Positions 12,329-24,545 of a stretch of DNA of 64,000 bases are shown in pieces. The notes beneath the pieces were generated by a model. It was not told the origin of the DNA. It made no database searches and saw only the letters and a program-made list of their open reading frames with translations. Source of the stretch: Pontederia crassipes (lineage: Eukaryota; Streptophyta; Magnoliopsida; Commelinales; Pontederiaceae); NCBI GenBank assembly GCA_030549335.1, contig CM060188.1:43117696-43181695 (forward strand). Direction: 5' to 3'. The stretch's first letter is position 1. Each line of letters opens with the position of its first letter. The position numbers and the translations under genes were made by a program.

Positions 12329-13225
12329 TTGTAACAGCTGCTTCCCTTGTTTCCAGTGCAGATTGTTACCGTCAGCTCTGAGGATTGATGATTAAGCTGC
12401 AGGCTGTTAGTGCCATTCTAACTATCTCGTTGGAGTATTGTTAAATTTCTTTACCCTAGGAGTATTTGTACATATATAGGTGAAGAATCTTAAATCAGAG
12501 TAGGTGCAGCAATAAAAAAGTGTAGATTCGCTTAACCTGGTGCAAGAAATATTAGACATGTCTCCTGGCGAGAGGCAGGTGTGGACGAGAAGCTGAATAT
12601 GCATCTCAGGGTTGAATTCTAGTGGAGAGGAACCACAGGAGCGAGCAATGATAATCATGGGAATTTGGTTCCAAATACTTTCTTTGGCTAGATCGCCTTC
12701 CTGTTTCCCTCTATTTGCAAAAGACATAATTCTTTTAGACTGAAGCCATGTTCCCAATTCACACTACGTCTCTGAAGTGGACACTGTTTATATGGTGGGT
12801 TTGATATATGCAAGGCATGGCCTCTTTGCTACAAAAGGAGTTATGCTGCTTCGTTTCTTAATTCTTCTTAACTGTTCTTGTCTTATCCAATGGGCCTGGC
12901 TAATTCCTTAACACAATCAATGGATTATTTCAATTGGAATTCTGATGAGAGATGAACGAATTGATATGAAAAATAGAATGTTACCGGAATAAGAAAAATC
13001 AATATTTTTGCCATTTCGGACTCGTCGAAAGCTCGATAAATTCACATTCTATGTTATTGTTAGTGGTGTTTATTGGATTGACCAGAGCCGTTGTATGATC
13101 CGATATGATAATGGACAAATCTGTTTGAGCCCAATTTTGAATCGGTTCAATAAATTATCGAGCTCGGTTGGATAATAAGTCAGGCACGAATAATTTTCAA
13201 ATGATTTCTCCTGTCCGATACCCAA
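12329..13225. other. 3' flank of the MATE gene
   Basis: Probable 3' UTR followed by intergenic DNA. No further gene is recognised. Short open frames on the minus strand (about 12422-12757 and 13070-13252) resemble nothing I know. Confidence 0.5.
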
Positions 13226-14145
13226 GGGCGGAGCTACGTTCATATGAGGCACTAGAATTTCGTATTAGTATATCTAGTTCCACTCATGTACTCCAAAATT
13301 TTGTATTAGTATATCTAGTTCCACTCATGTAACTCTCCTTTCAAACCCTTTTACTTTTACACTTTCTAAAATTATTTTATATAATTGATACCTGATTATT
13401 TATACCTAATCTTTCAAATTTGCCTTATAATATTTTTGCTTTATTTTTATCCAATCAATTCATTCTTTATCTTCTAGACATTATATTTTATATTTTTATT
13501 TATATATTGCCTTTAATCAATTATTTTTCTTAATTAAGTGGTACAAGTCCATTTTTTACCACTTATTTTTATAGTTGGTCTTCCAAATTTTATAATAATA
13601 TTTTTGTCCTCTATTTTCATCCAATGAATTCATTTTTTCTCATCAAACATTATGCTTTACTATTTTATAAATTTTTATTTTAATTATTTTATTTATATTA
13701 CTTTTAAACATTGTATAGTTAGGTAATTATGATATTATGTATTCTCATTTGATTTATAATTATTATATATAATTGATATACATAAATGATAATGCAATAT
13801 TGTTTTGTTAATATATTAGTATAATTAAATATTTATGTTGACCATCTTATATTACACTTACGAATTATTTGTTGTGTTAAATTTATTTTTTAATAAATCA
13901 ATAGAAATTGTACACATGATCTTTTTTTTAATTGTAGTGCTATAAATAATATTACAAATTATAATTTATGTTTTAATATCATAATACAAACATTTTAATT
14001 AATTTTAGATTCTAAAATTAATATCTTTATATATATGTGTGTGTGTTAAAAAAATAAAATTTATGAAAGAAAGGAGATAGAGCTATTCAACTATATATGT
14101 GTCAAGGTGAACCCACTTAAAATATTCTTGGCTCCGCTACTATCC
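13226..14145. mobile_element. Unclassified AT-rich element with GCGGAGC ends
   Basis: It begins GGGCGGAGCTACG and ends near TTGGCTCCGCTACT, so the ends are roughly inverted (GCGGAGC(T/C)). The interior is very AT-rich with no coding capacity. A tandem duplication of about 56 bp ('gtattagtatatctagttcc' twice) lies just inside the left end. Similar GGACGGAGCC ends bound the segment at 35.7-36.7 kb. The superfamily is unknown and I see no clear target duplication. Confidence 0.4.
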
Positions 14146-14837
14146 ATTTATTAACATACAGTTCGAGTTCAATAGTCCCTTTCGATAGTTCAATTGTTAA
14201 CCCATTAATAATATTAAATATCTAAGTAGAATTAATTATTTAGTGTATATCAATCATTACTAGTAAGCTTATATAATAATAAAATATAATTAGTTTCCTC
14301 ATTTATTAATTTGATTTTTTAAATTATTCACGAGAAATTAATGTGAACAAATCAAGAAAGTTTTAAAAAGAATGATAACAAATCAAGAAAATTTATCGAA
14401 AAGTCTAAAGGAAAAAAATAATGATGAATCAGTTATTTTATTATTTTATTAATAATGCATAAAGAAAAGAATTTAAAAAGATTTGAAAAAATGATAACAA
14501 ATTTGAAGGAAAAAAAAGGTATTAACGGGCTTACCCAAATTTTCTGCTAGTGGACTCATTCCTTAAAGTCCATTGGACTTCAATGGGCCTAATAAGTTGT
14601 ATATCACTAGTTGTTGTGTTCATCAAACTGTACACCTCATCAAGTTTTGGCCGAGATGCACAATATAAAAGTGCAGTAATCATAACTGCCCATGGAGTAG
14701 TTTACCAAAATGACGAGAAGCTCCTACAGGGATTAGTTTCCAATAATCTCTCACTTTACCTACGAGATTCCAATTAATAATTTAATATTCAATTCCAATA
14801 AACATCCATATGGTAAAATGAATGTAGGATCCGGCTG

Positions 14838-15916
14838 TTGGTTATCCTGTCAAGGATTTTATTACAAGTTAATCATGTCAACAGGGTACAAATAACCAAC
14901 AGCAGTTACAGGTTAATTATTTGTTACAACAGCAGTTTGCATCGAGATGGATCAATCACGACCGATTATCAAGCTGCCTGGGTCAACCTTCCAAATGGTG
15001 AAAGGTATCTCCAACGCGTGGTTTATGAAAAATTACCGATGTTATATTTTCGTTGTGAAAGGATAGGCCACCGCATGGACGAATGCTCGGCCGGCGGTGT
15101 ACTAGGGCACCCACTGGCCCTCTGTCAATAGGAGGAGTGCTTCTCTTTGGTCCTTGGCTTCAGGTCCCTTTAGTCCGACGCTCACCTTTGCCTCGCCGTG
15201 CAATGCTAGGCCCCATGGACGAAAGAAGATAGGACTCTGGCCGGCCACTACTACTGGAGGAACGAGGCCAGCTAGATCTCAACCTACCGTCAAATTCGAA
15301 CGAAGGCTTGGATAATTGCCATGTTGGAACTTTGGACGATCAGGATGGCAATGCCGTTGGGGGCTATGTGACAATGGGGACAAATGCGAGCATAAATCCC
15401 GAGGAGGGAATTTTGGAGGGACAGGATTGCAGATCCGCTGATGGTAATATTGGAGTCTCCATCCTCCAATAGTCTGCTGACGTGGAGAATCGTGGTTCAT
15501 GGAGGTCACCGCACACGGATCGTCATGTTCAGATGTTGGATCGTCATCAAGTAGACGGTCGTAACGTATCCTCCTCTTAGGGAAGAAACACAACACTTGC
15601 CTCACTTCTCTTTAACACTAGTTCACACATTATTACCCATAATGTCATCCAGGCATCTCCTCCTCCTCCAAGCTCTGATCTTGCTCCGCAGATGGATCCT
15701 GCAAATGTGATCAAGACAACGTCACATGCAGATCTCGTCCAAATGGTAAAAGAGCATTTTCAAATAGGGGGCCTTTCACATAAAACTGGTGGTGATGGAG
15801 CAACAGATAGTGGGGGTCGCTCGGAAGAGGAAGCACAGGATCCTGATCTGCTTCAACCCCCGCCGAAACCCCAACTTGAGAAGAAAAAGAACAAGGTCGT
15901 TTTGAAAAAAAAATAA
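14838..15916 (+). pseudogene. LINE ORF1 remnant with zinc knuckle
   Basis: The piece around 14950-15100 contains AAWVNLPNGERYLQRVVYE and a knuckle-like C..C....GH....C pattern (FRCERIGHRMDEC), as in plant LINE ORF1 proteins (DUF4283/zf-CCHC type) that bind element RNA. Further pieces lie in other frames up to 15916, where a lysine-rich end is seen. The frame is broken between them. Confidence 0.6.
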
Positions 15917-16061
15917 GTTAGATGATGCAGATGGCCAGCGAACAGCAGAACCTTAGGAATAAAAAGCAAGGTAAGTCATCTAGTAAAAGTCAGACGTCCT
16001 TCTCACGGGTTTCCTTTGTGCAGGATCATGGCGCAGAGGAGTTGGAGGTTTCAAGTGTTAA

Positions 16062-16717
16062 ATGAAGACTATCTCGTGGAATTGCTGGGGGGCCGCCCGG
16101 GCTAAGTGCGAGACCGCTTGTCCAATTTAATAAAACGTTGTAACCCTAATATTATTGTACTAGTAGAAACACACACCACTAGAGATATCTCACTACAGGT
16201 CACTCGTCGTCTAGGACGGCATTATCAATCCATTTTCCAAGAGTGATCCGGTGTTGCTGGAGGTATTCTGCTAGCCTGAAAGGGCGACGAAACTCAGGTT
16301 ATGCCTATTCTAATTTCTCCTCAAGTGATACATGCAACTATCTCATGTGATGATTCTACTTTCCTGCTCTCTTGCATCTATGCTAGTATACTTCCTGTGA
16401 ATCGAGAGGCTTTGTGGAATGATTTAAATGGTTTCAATGTGGCTAATATTCCATGGATCTTAGTTGGAGATTTCAATTGCCCCCTCTTACTTGAGGAAAA
16501 AAATGGTGGTCATCCTTTTCATCTAACTAGATCAATCCGTACATTAAGGCATTTAATTGATAGTCAAGGACTTATTGACACTCCTGTGAGTAATGCAAAG
16601 TATACATGGTGCAACAATATACAAGGGTTAAGTCGTATTCATTCTAAACTCGATAGATTGTTGCTCACTCATCATTGGATCTCTCAATTCCCAGCTCTAG
16701 GGCTCGGCTCTTCCTAG
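16062..16717 (+). pseudogene. LINE ORF2 start and endonuclease remnant
   Basis: The ATG at 16062 opens MKTISWNCWGAARA, the usual start of plant LINE ORF2, but stops within about 25 codons. From 16301 another frame resumes with the endonuclease/exonuclease/phosphatase fold: SCIYAS, then WILVGDFNCPL (about 16450-16484), NAKYTWCN and SKLDRLLLTHHW. These are the substrate-contact and catalytic blocks of the nicking endonuclease. The frame breaks make it non-functional. Confidence 0.78.
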
Positions 16718-17092
16718 GTGTGCCTCTGATCATAATCCTCTCTTCTTCACCACTAATATCCACCCGTGTAAGCCTAGGTCATTTCAATATGAACACTTTT
16801 GGTTACAATACCCTGAACCATCAGAAATAGTTAAACGTAGATGGATCTTCTCTTCCCCTCGACAGAGCATCTCCGAGGCCCTTAATGACATTAGGCAGGA
16901 CACCTTAAAATCGAATAAAGTGGTCTTAGGGAAACTAGAGGACAAAGTTAAATGAAACTAATTCTACTCATTTTTTGAAACTAATTTAAATGAAACTAAT
17001 TCTACTCATTTTTTGAGTCATAGCGGGCTTCGTTAGGACATCCTCTTTCCACGTACCTCTTTATCATCACCTCACAAATCTTCTCATCCATA

Positions 17093-17638
17093 ATGAATCA
17101 GGCCATCTCCTCCAGTGCGATTACTCCTTTCACTAAAGGCGACTTTTCCCTTAGCCATGTCATGAATGCTGATGATCTCTTAATTTGCATTGCTGCAACA
17201 AAAAAGAATTACAAGGAACTAATGGAGCTTCTAGATAAGTACAGGGACCTCACCAACCAAAAAATTAACAACGACAAGTCGGCCATCTATCTGCCCAAAA
17301 ATCTTAGCAGGCACCGTAGGAACCTTGTTAAGGATATTCTGAGAATTAAGATTGGAACTTATCCTTTTCAGTATCTTGGCTCTCAGATTTCCTACAAGTA
17401 TATCCTCAGAACTGCCCAACGATCCCTAGAAGATAAGGTGGTCTCTAGACTAGCTAGTTGGAAAAGGCAACTCCTAAATCAGGCTAGAAAAGCTATATTG
17501 ATCAACTCGGTATTATCCTCCATTCCCTCTTATTCCATTGCTACTATTAGTATGTCTGATGGTCTGCTTGATAACTTAGAAAAATTGCATAGGGGCTTCT
17601 TCTGGGTTCGGGTGAGAATGGTAGGGCTACACATTTAA
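17093..17638 (+). pseudogene. LINE reverse transcriptase remnant
   Basis: Only the C-terminal half of the RT domain is present. The catalytic (F/Y)ADD box is altered to NADDLL (near 17168-17185). It is followed by NQKINNDKSAIY, FQYLGSQISY and SWKRQLLNQARKAILINSVL, the palm and thumb blocks typical of plant L1 RT. The upstream half of the RT, which carries the first catalytic aspartate, has been deleted. Confidence 0.8.
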
Positions 17639-17733
17639 TTAATTGGGACATAGTGCAATGACCAAAAGATGATGATAGTCTTGGGATTCGAAATGTATTA
17701 TGTATTCATATTTCCTTACTTGCCAAACAAATC

Positions 17734-18620
17734 ATGAATGTATTGCATGAGAAGAATGAATGCTCTTGGGTCAGATTCATAAAAAGTAAATATCCTAAGT
17801 TGCACCCTTGGAATTTCCAAAATTCTATTGCATGCTCATCCCCTACTTGGCATATGATGATTAAGGCCTTGTCGAAAATTAAAATGGGAATTCGAAAATT
17901 GATTGGTAATGGCAAAGACACATCTATTCTCACTGACCCATGGATATTCACAACTCCATTACTTTGGAAGCCTACCTATGTTAACATGCTATCACCCTTG
18001 CACGACAAAACTGTTGATTACTTCATTCTAAATGGAACACTTTGGTCTGCAGCTTGTTATTGCTATTACTAGTATTCATACTTCAGTTTTTGCCGATGAT
18101 GATAGGTGGATCTGGAACCTGATGTGCATGGGATTGCCCATGCTTAGTCGGTATATCGTTTTATGCAACAACGCCTTTTACCGCCATACCCGATTGGAGG
18201 GCAACCTTGGAAAAAAAATGTGGCAAATTAGCATTCCTTCAAAGATTCACATTTTTCTATGGAAATTACTTCATAAACATCTCCCCATCTTAGATATGAT
18301 TCTGAGATTTAGTAACTCCATTGATCCGACATGCAAACTCTGTGGGCTTGTAGCTGAATCAAATTCTCATCTTTTTTTCACTGTTCTAGTACTTGCCAGA
18401 TATGGGTGATCTTGCAGCAGTATCTTAACATTACTTTACATAATTCTCATTCTTGGGACCCTGGTGCCTGGGTGCATGAGGGTGCAAACCTGGATCAAAG
18501 GAGTCGTATGAAATTCCTTTTCTTATTCGCCTTTTGTCTTTGGGGGATTTGAGGGATGCGAAATGATGTACACTTTCATTCTAAGCATGCAACCATTGGG
18601 ATGGTATGGCATAAGGTGCT
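17734..18620 (+). pseudogene. LINE ORF2 connection and zf-RVT remnant
   Basis: Two overlapping frames (17734-18072 and 18032-18409) carry the region after the RT. WVRFIKSKYP is followed by the zf-RVT-type segment: KMWQISIPSKIHIFLWKLLH, then CKLCG and AESNSHLFF. A further frame reaches RNDVHFHSK...MVWHKVLV up to the insertion point at about 18620. A TGA replaces an expected Trp codon near 18550. Confidence 0.7.
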
Positions 18621-20937
18621 TGTAACGCTCCCAAAATTAACCCTCCTATCACGTCGACAGTCAGATTGACCAAGGGAACACTACACTACCTACTGCTTCC
18701 TTGACTTTGACCAGTCAACAAATGATACACATGGCAATATAAATCATAGAGAAAAAAATGAAAGAAAGGATTTTGCGGAAGAAATATCATTGGAAAATCA
18801 AAGGATGTCACATTTAATGAAATAGTTCAAGAGAAAGGGAGATTCAGATAATTCAAATGGTTCGAGCAAATATCCACATATGCGAGGTTAAAAGAGGAAA
18901 TTCCAATATCTTTTGAATACAAAGTCTAATAATTCAAAGGAAGAAATAAAAGAGCGAAAAGCCTTTGGATTCTTGCAAGCCATGTGTGGCTATCCTTGAG
19001 CTCTGCGTCATCCATCTCCTCCCTAAACAGGGTTCTCACCTGCAAAATTTCAATACAGGGCATAGAATACCCGTGAGCTAAACGTCCGGTACACATAGAT
19101 ACATGGACAATAAAAGGGATAATCTGGTCAAGATTAATAACAATGAGGAATCAATAGAACACTTGCTTTAATCACTAGTTTCAATACCTTGATCTCTGTA
19201 GGCGATGAACAGTACATGTTCATATCTATGCTTTATTCTTTACTTTAACAATAACTTGTACTATACCTTACTTTGATATACCTTGCTCTGTTCTATACTT
19301 TGCTCTGTTATACATTACCATGCTTTATTATGCTCTGTGTGGTACTACATCTTTTATATTACTATGAGGTCCTTGAAGTTCGTTTTCTTATGCGAGCTTG
19401 ACTTAATTAAGTGGGAAGCTAGAAGTGCCTCTATGCATTGTCTAGTCAAGATGCCCATAATAGGAAAGGTGTATGCTAAGGCATATCCTTTTCGAAATAC
19501 AGGTGGGAGATGACTTGCACCCAAGGAACAGTGGTCGTTAAAGACTCATAGGTTCACCGTCTCCTCAGCTAAGCTATTTGTCCCTCTGGCACTATACTTT
19601 GTAATTCATGTAATGCCCCTGTGGGAGAATAGTGCGTCAATACGTCACCCTTATTCGGAGCACAGGTGGGAGAGGGCTTGTGGTAAAAGAGCAGTGGTTG
19701 TTCAGACCAGTAGGTGCACTATCTCCTCAGTGCAGCTACATGTCCCTCTCTATACTATACATTGATCTCTGCTTTGTACTTTAGGCGGCACATAGCTATC
19801 CCGTTATTTTATCTTTGCTTTATTTATCTTCTTTATCATATGTGAGCTTGAAATCATGGATCAGGAAAAGGGTAAGGTCAGATCCCTTTTTCCTGGGGGA
19901 GAAGGCCCAATACTTTCTCTACTATGTTGAACATGGCCTCAAGTGGGCCTGTCGGGAGTGGGGCCCAATTAGGAAAGATCATGGCCCAGAACGATGGTGG
20001 AGCGTCATTCTGCCCGACAGGACCCGGGCCGGGTTGGGGATGGCCCGGTCCGGATCACAGTCGAGGGGACTATGGTGTTGGGCCTGGTCCGAGTCGGCAT
20101 CTCACTCGGGCCGGATTATAATTGTCTCATTGTATGTCATTCCGGCCGAGCTGGTACTCAGTCCGATCGATCGATAACTACGACCCAGGCCGAGTTGGGG
20201 TTTGACTCGATCGGGTTGTTGAACGGCGTACTCGCGACATCGTCGACGAGATGACTTGGGCCGGGTGTACTTACACCCGGGTCGTGCTCTGTAATGACCC
20301 GGGCCGGGTTGTTCATGTCTCGGGCCAAGTTACTGGTGCACCGAATCGCGCCCATCTTCTTCTTCCTCTCCGGCCGATCTCCGGCCGTCAATTTACAATA
20401 GACATAATACGAAAAAGGAAGTTCATGTAATCTAGATCAACCAAGAGCCATCATACACATTATACGATTACCTCACTATCGTCTATGGGGATTTGAACTT
20501 TTAGGGTACCTCTGTTCACTGTTTCCGTTCGTCGACAGTCTTAACATCATCTTCTCTGCCTCCATTTGTCGCGCGGGCTGATCCTTGTGCGTGTCGACGT
20601 GCGCTGAAGGATCATCAGTCATTGGTTTGTTCGTGTCTTGCGCCACTCGCTCGTGGTCGCCGATCATCGTTCGCCGGAGGTGTAGAAGAAGAGGGAGAGC
20701 AGAGGAGGGAGGCGGCCGAGTGTGGAGAGTCCAAAGGGGTGTGGGAGTCCTCTTCACTCCCTCATATAGCCCCTGCCTCCCTCTCTCTTGAGAAGCAGTC
20801 GTGGAGGAAGTGGGGGAGTGGGGGAGAGAGAATCGGGGGGAGGGTTTGTGACCGATTCTCTCATCCCATTTTCTTTTTTTTCTTTTTTTTAAATTTTGCA
20901 TTTGAATTTTAAAAGTGGAAAAATTTGGGTGTTAAAC
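18621..20937 (+). mobile_element. Solo LTR (about 2.3 kb) inserted in the LINE
   Basis: It starts TGTAACGCTCCC and ends near GGGTGTTAAAC. Removing it joins LINE codons ...HKVLV and GYDEFSG... in one frame, so it entered an already present LINE. The flanks read GTGCT before and ACGCT after, which fits a decayed 5-bp duplication; a 7-bp GCTTGTA match also fits. Both ends and several internal blocks match 54281-56537 in reverse orientation. These include a repeated 'cctcag(t/c)nnagct' block near 19555-19575 and 19715-19740, the run 'taccctaaaagttcaaatcc' in reverse near 20496-20515, and a GC-rich part with a TATA-like CATATAGCC near 20762. It has no coding region. The GC-rich open frames near 20476-20912 lie inside the LTR. 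Confidence 0.65.
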
Positions 20938-20944
20938 GCTTGTA

Positions 20945-21510
20945 GGATATGATGAGTTCTCTGGATCTCACCTCTCTAGGGCTCACAACCTCCAAGACCC
21001 AATTTGGGTTCGCTGGGAGCCACCTTCGCACTCTTGGCTCAGATTGAATTCTGATGGATCATTTATTGGCCCAAATGCGGAAGGTGGTATGGGATTTATT
21101 CTTCGAAGCAGTGACTCTTCTATGATTTTTGCAGGTGCTTTTATAAGCGACAAGCAAATTCTATCCTAGAACTCGAGGCAGGTGCTCTTTTGCATGGACT
21201 CAGAATCTGCTACCAAAGGAACCTTACGCATATCCAAGTGCATACTGACTCAGAAATCCTAATGAAGATTATCAGCGACATCCACTCCCCCTGGAATACT
21301 GCTAATGTGATTCATGAAATTAAATGCTTGATGCAAAGGGTTCCCCCTCTTTTGTTTAGCATTGCTACCGCGAAGCTAATCAGTGCCGATTTTTTGGCAA
21401 ATATGGTTCGCTCCAATACTGGCGACCTTTTTTGGGAGTCACTTCCTCCTCTGAGGTTGCTCCAATTGTTGTATGAGATTCCTCTGGCACTTTCATTAAT
21501 AGATAGTTAA
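20945..21510 (+). pseudogene. LINE ORF2 C-terminus: RNase H domain remnant
   Basis: The LINE frame resumes after the insertion: GYDEFSG, then WEPPSHSWLRLNSDGSFIG (about 21010-21065), where the 'NSDGSF' aspartate is the first RNase H catalytic site. Later pieces carry ELEAGALLHGLR with the Glu, and VHTDSEILMKII with the second Asp. A frameshift lies near 21160-21170. It ends with a stop at about 21508-21510, followed by a short A-rich stretch. Confidence 0.75.
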
Positions 21511-23713
21511 TTTTTCCACTAAAAAAATGGCAAGGCAGGAGAAGAGAAGAATAGAAAAGGATTTTATTACAGACCAATTGTAGCTAACATATGTCATGTA
21601 ATAGAAATGTAACGACATATAATTCTACTGGTATTTTGAAAGCAAGACAATATAAATAGAATAAAAGTTGGGAAGAGACATATCTCAATTAACTCTTTGA
21701 GTTCTTGGAGTTTTGAGGTGCTTGAAATCCTCATTTGTGTTTCTTTATTTCTATGTTTCTCCTCTTTCTTCCCTGTACATTCCTTCAAGCTTTGTAGTCT
21801 TCCTTTGTTGCTGGATTCGTACACACCTGGAGACAAGTTAAAAGCTGGCAAGGAGAAGTAAAAATACCTTGATAAATCACCCGGCTTACTTGATGAGAAG
21901 AACAACAACTTTGGAGAGAAGAAGAGGTGGATATTGGAGAAATCTACAACCTGCAGATACAGATACAGGATAAGCTACTGGAAGCAACAGAGCTGAAAGG
22001 CCAACAATTCAAGAAACTGATCATACCTGACTCTATTCAGCAATAGCAGATCTCATTCGCAAGGAAGAAGAAAATCTAGAACTCATTGAGGAGGAAAAGA
22101 AGAACGCAGCAGCTAGATAGTAAGCGAATGCCCTTTTATATTTTCCAGCAGATTTTTGTCACCTCTCCTCGGCGCTTGGGACATGGGCTCGGCACAAACA
22201 GTTGTAACAGGGTTGCTCCGCTGCCTGGCATCCGACAGTGAGGACATCACCAATGCCTTTGCTGGTTTTTGGTGACGAACGCATGAGGCAGCTGCATGGC
22301 GTCCGATGTTGAGGAGATCACCAGGCACGATAGCTGGTTCCGATGGCGTCCGACCGGCAACGACTAGGGTGGAAGCAACGGCGATGGGCTAGGTCAAGCC
22401 GTTTGGGAGAGAAGAAATCGTGTGTTGAACCAGCGATGACTGAGCTAGTCTGAATCACACATTAATTTAACAGCACATTTTTAAATCACGTGTAGATAGG
22501 CGTGACGATCCTCCTTATCAAAAGAGGGAGGACAAACGTTAAATCCATCCACAATTTGATAAGAAATATAACTTTACAGTGATACATGGTTATTGGCAAC
22601 ATATGAATGAAAAAATAATTATATATGTATTTATATATGTATAAAAGAAGAGATAAAAGATGCATAGTAGAATTCTCTTAAAGCTATATCTAAAATATTC
22701 TTTTTGAATAATTTTTAAAAAGAATCTTAAGAAATGATATGAATGATATTAAAACTATAATAATAAGAAAATTTAAATAAATAATAATTTATATCTATCT
22801 ATCTATCTATCCTTTTTTTTTTTGCTATGAGATTATATAAAAGAGGAAGTATGTGAAATGTAATTTTTTTTTATGAAATTGACCTATGATTAACTCAAAA
22901 GTTCTTTTCACCCCTATATACATAATACTATAAAAAATCTATTATTTACAAGAGATATATTTGTTTTTTTCTCCCCTTAAAATAAATATGATCAGTATTA
23001 GATATATGTGTTCATCATTATATTCTAAACATATATTGGTTAAAGTTAACAAGTGACTCCCTTTCACAAAATCAAGGTATATGTGATAGATAATGATAAA
23101 CAAAATATATGACTCCACAAATAGTTTTAAAAAGAAAAAAAATCAGATTTTAAGATACATGGATAAAATATTTAAATGCATATACTTATCTATGTATATT
23201 CTATATTAACATTATGTTACATGGTATGCTCTCAAATTTTCAATGAGGTTTATTATAAATAATTATTGTTTTATAAAAAAATTGTTAAAATCTACAGAAT
23301 AAATTATTTACTAAAATTTTCTTTTAGATATCCATTAGCAAAAGATATTTTAGATAATAAATTAAATTAATTATTAAAGAGAGACTTGTGATAGATAAAT
23401 GGGGAGGAGAAAGATCATAACTCATAAGTATTATTATAAAAGTAAATAATCTTATTTTTATAAAGTAAATAGATAAAAATAAATAAGAAGAATATACAAA
23501 CAAATACTATTGTTCCCATATTTGAAGTTTAATGTATGAAAAAATGAAGATATTTTGAAAGATGGAGGACATGCAATATTGGAAGATACTTATATGAATG
23601 AGTCGGAAACTAATGAGGCTAATGTTGGGCCATATGCAAATGACTATTCAAATATATTTTAATGTACTATTTATATAAATAATTAATAGGAGCTTGATCA
23701 ATGCTATCTATAT
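21511..23713. other. Unassigned DNA, possible old LTR at 21645-21840
   Basis: No gene is recognised. A TATAAATAG box at about 21650, followed by a T-rich stretch and a possible 3' processing area, resembles the U3-R-U5 part of an LTR, but I find no second LTR. 22500-23700 is AT-rich with microsatellite (TATC repeats near 22791-22811). Confidence 0.4.
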
Positions 23714-24504
23714 GTGTGTTTCTTTATGCACCCTACAATCTCATAATATCCGTCGTTCAATAAAAAACTTTGTTAGTGGATGACTAAGATTTATCACTTA
23801 AAGTCATTCACTACAAGAAAATTGCCGAATAGCGATGGACTTTGGCATCACAAAACGTGGTGACATTAAGTAGACGTGAATACCGTCACTATAGCGATAG
23901 CAATGTGTCATTGAAAAGCGATGCTAATGGCCTCCCCATAACGTCACATTAGAATCGAATTAACGTTACCCAATGTCGACGCTACAAACGATGCCATGGA
24001 GATGCTACTTCGTCGTTATTATTACGGGCGAGAACGGGGAAATGCGCGGTAGATCGTAGGGTTGTATTATCGGATAGGCGTCGTTGCTAAATTAGAGTCC
24101 CCACAATGCGACGCGATATCGACGCTAACAACGGAGTTGATATGGGCGTCGGCAGCTTGCGTTGTGTTGGCGTCGAGGACATGCGATGCTACTTAGCGTC
24201 ACCCCATCTGTGACGCTACCTAGACGCTAAGGCGGCACCATACTGACTAAATTTCCTAATTAAATACATATTACCTACATATGTACATTATATGTATTAC
24301 CTACATATGTATTCATATACCTTATGTTATAGATAAATTATTTTTATATTTTTAATCATGGAATTTATAAGAAATTAAGTGACATGATTTAGCGTCACCG
24401 TATAGACGCAATGGCGGAGACATCATGTTCCAATAGCACATATTAGCATCACATTAGCGACGATAGTTAGACGCTAAGTAGGCACCTTATGGATTAAATA
24501 TTCC

Positions 24505-24545
<41 letters not shown>

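Larger units (their letters stand above)
14838..21510 (+). mobile_element. Decayed L1-type LINE retrotransposon, split by a solo LTR
   Basis: The remnants keep the order expected of a plant L1-type LINE: an ORF1 with a CCHC-like knuckle, then an ORF2 with endonuclease, reverse transcriptase, zf-RVT and RNase H. It carries stops, frameshifts and a large deletion between the endonuclease and the reverse transcriptase (about 16950-17090, where a 38-bp duplication also lies). The 5' end and target duplication are not resolved; the 3' end lies shortly after 21510. The part between zf-RVT and RNase H is interrupted at 18621-20937 by a younger LTR-type insertion. It cannot be mobile on its own. Confidence 0.82.

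Noticed and set aside
20476-20912. GC-rich overlapping frames on both strands
   Set aside because: They lie in the GC-rich part of the solo LTR. The equivalent part at 54328-54727 has different frames, so no protein is conserved.
21645-21930. LTR-like stretch with TATAAATAG
   Set aside because: No second LTR, target duplication or internal domain was found, so it is kept only as a remark.
23830-24490. Regularly recurring short motifs considered as a CRISPR-like array
   Set aside because: The motifs vary in spacing and orientation and lie in the arm of a CACTA transposon. The genome is plant nuclear.
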